Shown here piece after piece: positions 63,751-64,000 of a stretch of DNA of 64,000 bases (position 1 is its first letter; each line of letters opens with the position of its first letter). Both the position numbers and the translations under genes were made by a program. The DNA lies in contig JAGTXX020000003.1 of assembly GCA_019044685.2 (NCBI GenBank), forward strand, positions 744,001-808,000, given 5' to 3'. Below the pieces are notes generated by a model. That model was not told the DNA's origin and made no database searches. It was given only the letters and a program-made list of their open reading frames with translations. The DNA comes from Nannochloris sp. 'desiccata' (lineage: Eukaryota > Chlorophyta > Trebouxiophyceae > Chlorellales > Chlorellaceae).

Positions 63751-64000
63751 ACTATTTATATTTGACGTGTTGTTGGAAGGAAGGAAGCATTTTACATTCT
63801 AACGTCTGCCTGCTGTAGTTGGCCACGCTTCCTCCGCGGGGGGGCAGCCGAAGTTGATTGAGATTACTGCCACGTGGCACTATCCGCAGTGGTGACATCA
63901 ACAGCCATTCAGATAAAGTCGTATGTAAATACACAAGTTGTTTGAGAGCATAGGAGAAATGTATGTACAAAGAACGTAGAGTGAAGAAGAAAGAAAGATT
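63751..64000. other. 3' flank of the YqgF gene, end of window
   Basis: 250 bp with no recognisable feature. GGGGGGCAGCC and a GC-rich patch near 63835 stand out from the AT-rich rest. Confidence 0.35.

Noticed and set aside
1..64000. CRISPR arrays, bacterial operons, rRNA genes, organelle DNA
   Set aside because: No regularly spaced repeats, no rRNA-like sequence, spliced genes with organelle-targeting peptides throughout; the window is nuclear eukaryotic DNA.

Overview
The window is nuclear DNA of a compact, AT-leaning photosynthetic eukaryote, most likely a green alga. Almost every gene reads as a eukaryotic housekeeping or signalling gene. Introns are few, short (about 80-130 bp, occasionally 200) and GT-AG. 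Green-lineage markers are a membrane-anchored FHA-PP2C phosphatase of the KAPP type, a lumen-targeted PsbP-like protein, a plant-type ankyrin-RING ligase, an At3g02290-type RING protein, an At2g33255-type HAD phosphatase and an RbfA. A circularly permuted tRNA-Phe gene fits too, because permuted tRNA genes are known from prasinophyte green algae, cyanidiophyte red algae and a chlorarachniophyte nucleomorph. I could not identify the species.

Layout. 1-4.4 kb: 3' end of an unknown gene, the KAPP-like phosphatase (-) and a BCCIP/Bcp1 protein (+). 4.7-4.8 kb: permuted tRNA-Phe (-). 5.37-7.40 kb: a 2-kb insertion flanked by a 19-bp direct repeat; it holds an ORF1-like gene and a 0.56-kb inverted duplication of its 5' part. 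7.7-8.3 kb: RING-H2 protein. 8.3-15.3 kb: an accessory island with a frameshifted Crypton-like tyrosine recombinase, a two-TM coiled-coil gene, an AT-hook exon, a split RING gene, and two copies of one short coding motif. 

15.7-64 kb is dense and ordinary in gene content: mitochondrial carrier, RbfA, rolling-stone/AIG1-like membrane protein, NAK kinase, ataxin-10, Ste20/MST kinase, TIGR04282 glycosyltransferase, a 71-aa protein, CTP synthase, folylpolyglutamate synthase, coiled-coil protein, EF-hand/TM protein, UBAC2-like protein, secreted PAN protein, serine carboxypeptidase, heat-shock factor, glutathione peroxidase, coiled-coil protein, PsbP-like protein, a J-domain/enoyl-reductase fusion, a cupredoxin-like secreted protein, HAD phosphatase, a large coiled-coil protein, class-3 lipase, ARP6, ankyrin-RING protein and YqgF.

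Neighbouring genes do not form pathways. Many are divergent pairs sharing a 0.3-1 kb promoter region, or convergent pairs. Exon structures were worked out by hand from splice consensus and reading-frame continuity; total coding lengths were checked to be multiples of three, except for RbfA, where one junction stays unresolved. Best leads: the permuted tRNA, the J-domain/MECR fusion, the inverted-duplication retroelement with telomere-like junction repeats, and the decayed island around the tyrosine recombinase.
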